Part shown: piece after piece, positions 60,820 through 64,000 of the stretch
Numbering within the stretch: position 1 is the stretch's first letter
Layout: every line of letters begins with the position of its first letter
The notes under the pieces: model-generated
Told to the model about the DNA's origin: nothing
The model's input: only the letters and a program-made list of their open reading frames with translations
Databases searched by the model: none
Origin: HIMB11 sp965657135
Lineage (GTDB): Bacteria; Pseudomonadota; Alphaproteobacteria; Rhodobacterales; Rhodobacteraceae
DNA: 64,000 nt
NCBI GenBank assembly: GCA_965657135.1
Contig: CBFHNF010000010.1
Location: forward strand, 31,995-95,994
Direction of reading: 5' to 3'
Translations under genes and position numbers: made by a program

Positions 60820-61359
60820 TTATAGGTCCAAACAGTCAATGATTGTTTTAATCGTTATCTCAATCGAATGATCATTGTTGATCATGTGGGTCGTTAACGC
60901 AGCAGGAAGTGGGTCGACAGCTCGTGCAATGCGTTTTTTAATGTCCTCTTTCGTTTCGCGCCCACGGGCCTGCAACCGTGCGCGCAACACATCTGGCGAG
61001 GCCGTCAAATTGACTACCACGAAATTTTCAAACACAGAATTCGCATCCAACAATACATTGCGAGACAAGTTGATTAACATGTCCCCACCCTGCATCAACG
61101 GCCCCAAAGAGGCCTTGGGGATTGCGTAATTTAATCCATGCGCTTGCCAGTCCAATATATAATCACCGGCAGTTTTGGCATGTTTAAACTCGTCTACACT
61201 TAGCGAAATGTGATTTTCACCATCTGGATCTGGCGCACGTGTAATGACCCGCCGAACAAGACCGATACCACCTTTTTCGGCACGCAAGCCCGCCATTACC
61301 GAATCTTTACCAACGCCAGAAGGCCCCACAATGGCAATCATCTTTCCCTGCACGATCAC
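60820..61359 (-). CDS. phnN: Ribose 1,5-bisphosphate phosphokinase
   Basis: ATP-dependent kinase making PRPP from ribose 1,5-bisphosphate, the last step of phosphonate recovery. The 179 residues show the guanylate-kinase-like P-loop AIVGPSGVGKDSVMAGL and the RRVITRAPDPDGENHISLS region. RLQARGRETKEDIKKRIARA follows. It overlaps phnL by four bases and abuts phnM. Confidence 0.93.
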   Translation of the reverse strand: MIVQGKMIAIVGPSGVGKDSVMAGLRAEKGGIGLVRRVITRAPDPDGENHISLSVDEFKHAKTAGDYILDWQAHGLNYAIPKASLGPLMQGGDMLINLSRNVLLDANSVFENFVVVNLTASPDVLRARLQARGRETKEDIKKRIARAVDPLPAALTTHMINNDHSIEITIKTIIDCLDL

Positions 61360-62036
61360 GTAACCTTTGGAGTGAATTGTGTCACATCAATCTCACGATC
61401 ACAGACCTGTTCGCGAGCAGCCACATCATGGAAAATCCCGACAATCGCCGCGCCACGTTGTTTCGCGCGTTCAACAAGTCCCAATACGACTGAACGATTG
61501 GTCATATCCAAACTTGCCGTTGGTTCATCAAGTAACAGTGCGGGATAATCATACACAAATCCACGCGCGATGTTTACACGTTGCTGTTCGCCGCCAGAAA
61601 ATGTTGTAGGAGAGAGATCCCACAAGCGCTCTGGAATATTTAGACGTGCCAATAATTCTTCCGCCTTCGCTCTGGCACTGCCCTGCTCTTCGCCCAAGGC
61701 TAACAAAGGTTCGGCAACAACATCACGCGTTGGTACCCGGGGAACAACGCGCAAAAATTGACTGACATACCCAAGTGTGTTTTTGCGCAGATTGATAATT
61801 TCGCGGGCGGTTGCCCCCACGACATTCGTCTCTCCAATCCAAATTTCGCCGCTATGGGCCAAGTAATTCCCGTAAATCATCCTCATTAGGGTTGATTTGC
61901 CTGCACCTGACTGTCCGATCAGCGCGACGCATTCGCCCGCCGCGACAGATAGGTTGGCCTGTTGCATGACCGGAATGATTGCACTGTTTTGATTGTGCAG
62001 CGTGAAATGCTTATTGACATCAGAGACTGTAATCAT
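61356..62036 (-). CDS. phnL: Phosphonate C-P lyase system protein PhnL
   Basis: ABC-type ATPase associated with the C-P lyase complex; not a membrane transporter. The 226 residues have Walker A LIGQSGAGKSTLMRMI, signature TFSGGEQQRVNIARGF and Walker B ALLLDEPTASLD. The PhnL-type VSQFLRVVPRVPTRDVVAEPLL segment is clear. It is nine bases downstream of phnK and overlaps phnN by four bases. Confidence 0.95.
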   Translation of the reverse strand: MITVSDVNKHFTLHNQNSAIIPVMQQANLSVAAGECVALIGQSGAGKSTLMRMIYGNYLAHSGEIWIGETNVVGATAREIINLRKNTLGYVSQFLRVVPRVPTRDVVAEPLLALGEEQGSARAKAEELLARLNIPERLWDLSPTTFSGGEQQRVNIARGFVYDYPALLLDEPTASLDMTNRSVVLGLVERAKQRGAAIVGIFHDVAAREQVCDREIDVTQFTPKVT

Positions 62037-62045
62037 GTTCTTTCC

Positions 62046-62822
62046 TCAGACCTGCAACACAGATGACACAAGTAATTGGGTATAGGCATGTTGGGGATCA
62101 TCCAGAACCTGATCGGTCAACCCACTTTCCACCACATGGCCATCCTTCATCACCATAAGTCGATCCGCCAAGAGACGCACAACAGCCAAATCATGCGTAA
62201 CGATGATCGCGCTTAGCCCCATTTCACGCACCAGCGACCGCAACAAATCCAGCAAACGCGCTTGGACAGAGACATCCAAGCCGCCCGTGGGTTCATCCAT
62301 GAACACAAGCCTTGGCCCCGTCACAAGATTACGCGCGATTTGCAATCGCTGCTGCATGCCACCTGAAAATGCCGTGGGACGATCGTCAACGCGGCGTTGA
62401 TCAATCTCCACACGTTCCAGCCAATCAATCGCCGCGTCACGTATGTTTCCATAATGACGCGCCCCGACTGCCATCAGGCGCTCTCCAACATTGCCACCGG
62501 CGCTGACGCTCATGCGCAAACCGTCACGTGCATGCTGATGTACAAAGGCCCAATCCGTGCGTGATAACATGCGACGCTCAGGCTCGCTCATCAAGAGTGT
62601 GTCTTTCATGCCTTCGGTGCGAGTATCAAAAAACACCTGCCCCGCATCCACCGCGAGATGCCCAGCCAGGCAATTCAAAAGTGTTGATTTCCCTGACCCG
62701 CTTTCCCCCACGATGCCCATAACTTCGCCAGGCCAAAGGTCAAAATTAATATCTGCGCACCCTATGCGGCGACCATACATTTTTGTAATGCCATGCACGT
62801 CTAGTAATGGTTGCTGACTCAT
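62046..62822 (-). CDS. phnK: Phosphonate C-P lyase system protein PhnK
   Basis: ABC-type ATPase that binds the PhnGHIJ core complex. The 258 residues have Walker A IVGESGSGKSTLLNCL, signature AFSGGMQQRLQIARNL and Walker B LVFMDEPTGGLDVS. The PhnK-specific FVHQHARDGLRMSVSAGGNVGERL is present. It overlaps phnJ by four bases (ATGA). Confidence 0.95.
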   Translation of the reverse strand: MSQQPLLDVHGITKMYGRRIGCADINFDLWPGEVMGIVGESGSGKSTLLNCLAGHLAVDAGQVFFDTRTEGMKDTLLMSEPERRMLSRTDWAFVHQHARDGLRMSVSAGGNVGERLMAVGARHYGNIRDAAIDWLERVEIDQRRVDDRPTAFSGGMQQRLQIARNLVTGPRLVFMDEPTGGLDVSVQARLLDLLRSLVREMGLSAIIVTHDLAVVRLLADRLMVMKDGHVVESGLTDQVLDDPQHAYTQLLVSSVLQV

Positions 62823-63661
62823 AATGCGGTATCCTTGCTCTCTTGCTGCCTTGATGCGCAGAAATCCGTGTCAGAACACACAAAAATCCGAGCGCCCTCA
62901 TCGTCGACAATCACCTCGTCTAGATAACTGTTATCCGCACCACACAGCTCACAGGTGTGATCCGCTTTGCTTGCCTCAAAAGGATAATCATCAAAATCCA
63001 ATGAAACCACTTTGGTGTAGGGCGGCAGTGCATAAATTCTTTGTTCGCGACCTGCCCCAAACAATTGAATCGCCGACATTTCCATTTTTGGATTGTCGAA
63101 TTTCGGAATGGGTGATGGATCCATCACATACCGCCCTTCGACCTTGACAGGATAGGCATATGAGGTCGCGATTGCGCCGTGCCGGCTTATGTCTTCATAT
63201 AGTTTAACATGCATAAGGCCATATTCTTCTAGCGCATGCATTTTACGTGTCTCTGGTTCCGAAGGCTCCAAAAAACGCAGGGGCTCTGGAATGGGCACCT
63301 GATAGACTAGGATTTGATCCTCATTAAGGTCTGTTTCAGGAATGCGGTGCCGCGTTTGAATTACGCTCGCTTCTTTTGTATTTTCTGTCACCTTGACCTG
63401 AGCAGTTTTTTCAAAAAACTTCCGGATGGAAATTGCATTGGTTGTATCATCGGCACCCTGATCAATCACCTTCAGAGTGTCTGACGGTGTTAAGGTCGCG
63501 GCGGAAACTTGCACACCGCCTGTTCCCCAACCATAGGGCATGGGCATTTCCCGGCTGGCAAACGGCACCTGATAGCCGGGTACTGCCAATCCTTTTAGGA
63601 TCGCGCGACGGATCATGCGTTTGGTTTGTTCGTCGAGATAGGCAAAATTGTATTCATTCAT
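62819..63661 (-). CDS. phnJ: Alpha-D-ribose 1-methylphosphonate 5-phosphate C-P lyase
   Basis: Radical SAM-dependent enzyme that breaks the carbon-phosphorus bond. The 280 residues include the glycyl-radical site equivalent to E. coli Gly32 (Gly29, in VPGYQVPF) and the block REMPMPYGWGTGGVQ. The iron-sulfur cysteines appear as CELC, 21 residues, then CSDTDFC, i.e. C-x2-C-x21-C-x5-C. KFDNPKMEMSAIQLFGAGRE is also conserved. It overlaps phnI and phnK by four bases each. Confidence 0.97.
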   Translation of the reverse strand: MNEYNFAYLDEQTKRMIRRAILKGLAVPGYQVPFASREMPMPYGWGTGGVQVSAATLTPSDTLKVIDQGADDTTNAISIRKFFEKTAQVKVTENTKEASVIQTRHRIPETDLNEDQILVYQVPIPEPLRFLEPSEPETRKMHALEEYGLMHVKLYEDISRHGAIATSYAYPVKVEGRYVMDPSPIPKFDNPKMEMSAIQLFGAGREQRIYALPPYTKVVSLDFDDYPFEASKADHTCELCGADNSYLDEVIVDDEGARIFVCSDTDFCASRQQESKDTAL

Positions 63662-64000
63662 TCTGCGGCCTCCTGCGTTTGCAAAGTCTCTTCTGCTTCA
63701 CGACGCAATTTCCGAATAAGTTCCAATTCGGACTGAAAATCGACATAGTGGGGCAACTTAATATGCTCAAGAAACCCAGTCGCTTGGATGTTGTCTGCAT
63801 GATACAGCACAAATTCTTCATCTTGTGCGGGTGCGCCTAGGTTGTCTTCTCCCAATTCTTTCCACCGCAGGGCGCGATCCACCAACGCCATTGCGATCGA
63901 CTTGCGTTCTGATTGTCCAAACACCAAACCATATCCGCGCGTAAATTGGGGTGGTTCGGTTTTTGAACCTTGAAACTGATTTACCGTTTCACATTCGGTC
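63658..64000 (-). CDS. phnI: C-P lyase subunit PhnI, C-terminal part only
   Basis: PhnI attaches the phosphonate to the ribose of ATP, displacing adenine, in the PhnGHIJ complex. The frame is open to the right edge; about 114 residues are in view (family about 350-370). The conserved TRGYGLVFGQSERKSIAMALVDRAL and the C-terminal GFLEHIKLPHYVDFQSELELIRKL mark it. It overlaps phnJ by four bases. phnG and phnH, if present, lie beyond the window. Confidence 0.93.
   Translation of the reverse strand, partial: TECETVNQFQGSKTEPPQFTRGYGLVFGQSERKSIAMALVDRALRWKELGEDNLGAPAQDEEFVLYHADNIQATGFLEHIKLPHYVDFQSELELIRKLRREAEETLQTQEAAE

Noticed and set aside
1..64000. Prophage, IS elements, tRNA or rRNA genes
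   Set aside because: No transposase, integrase, structural phage genes, terminal repeats or cloverleaf-like segments were seen in any gap.

Overview
The window looks like chromosomal DNA of a marine alphaproteobacterium of the Rhodobacterales (Roseobacter-type Rhodobacteraceae). The pointers are the nifR3(dusB)-ntrB-ntrC order, an NtrC whose sigma-54 contact loop is deleted (known from Rhodobacter capsulatus), an lpxI rather than lpxH lipid A gene, a class II DAHP synthase, uronate dehydrogenase and a C-P lyase operon. Placement below order level is not possible by eye. Coding density is very high, with many 1-4 base overlaps. I saw no rRNA, tRNA, IS element, prophage or CRISPR array.

Layout. 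1-2.9 kb (minus): dusB-ntrB-ntrC, with ntrC running off the left edge. 3.0-5.1 kb (plus): ispD-ispF-pgpA-pncC, tightly overlapped. 5.3-10.5 kb: solitary ammonium transporter amtB, a RatA/COQ10 protein, hpt, an RTX calcium-binding protein, coaD, a CBS-pair protein and a LysR regulator. 10.6-15.3 kb (plus): a four-gene valine/isobutyrate catabolic operon (mmsA, acyl-CoA dehydrogenase, 3-hydroxyisobutyryl-CoA hydrolase, mmsB). 15.3-16.9 kb: a HerA/YjgR-like ATPase split by a one-base frameshift. 17.3 kb: an IalB-like protein preceded by a possible small RNA. 17.8-29.5 kb (minus): a twelve-gene envelope and translation run pyrH-frr-uppS-cdsA-dxr-rseP-bamA-skp-fabZ-lpxA-lpxI-lpxB. 29.6-30.5 kb: miaA. 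30.7-36.9 kb: a peptide-type ABC importer with Tat-exported binding protein and fused double ATPase. 37-41 kb: small monooxygenase-like protein, lytic transglycosylase, ssb, class II DAHP synthase, GlxA-type regulator. 41.2-46.3 kb: a branched-chain amino-acid-type ABC importer. 46.4-51.7 kb: uvrA, glk, an MFS transporter. 51.7-56.8 kb: lpxD with its own acyl carrier protein and ketoacyl synthase, an L,D-transpeptidase and a divergent DUF882 protein. 56.8-57.6 kb: uronate dehydrogenase. 57.7-59.6 kb: a patch of small unrecognised genes around a near-consensus promoter, an operator-like dyad and a strong terminator (candidate small RNA or attenuated leader). 59.7-64 kb (minus): the C-P lyase operon phnI-J-K-L-N-M, phnI cut by the right edge.

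How the parts fit. Nitrogen control (NtrBC) sits beside amtB, which carries an NtrC-like site upstream. Isoprenoid steps (ispD, ispF, dxr, uppS) feed lipid carriers for the envelope genes. The two ABC importers each place a terminator between the binding-protein gene and its permeases. Most genes belong to well-known families. The least explained parts are the 57.9-59.6 kb patch, the intergenic RNA candidate near 17.1 kb, the lpxD-linked ACP/synthase pair and the paired operator repeats upstream of the peptide importer.
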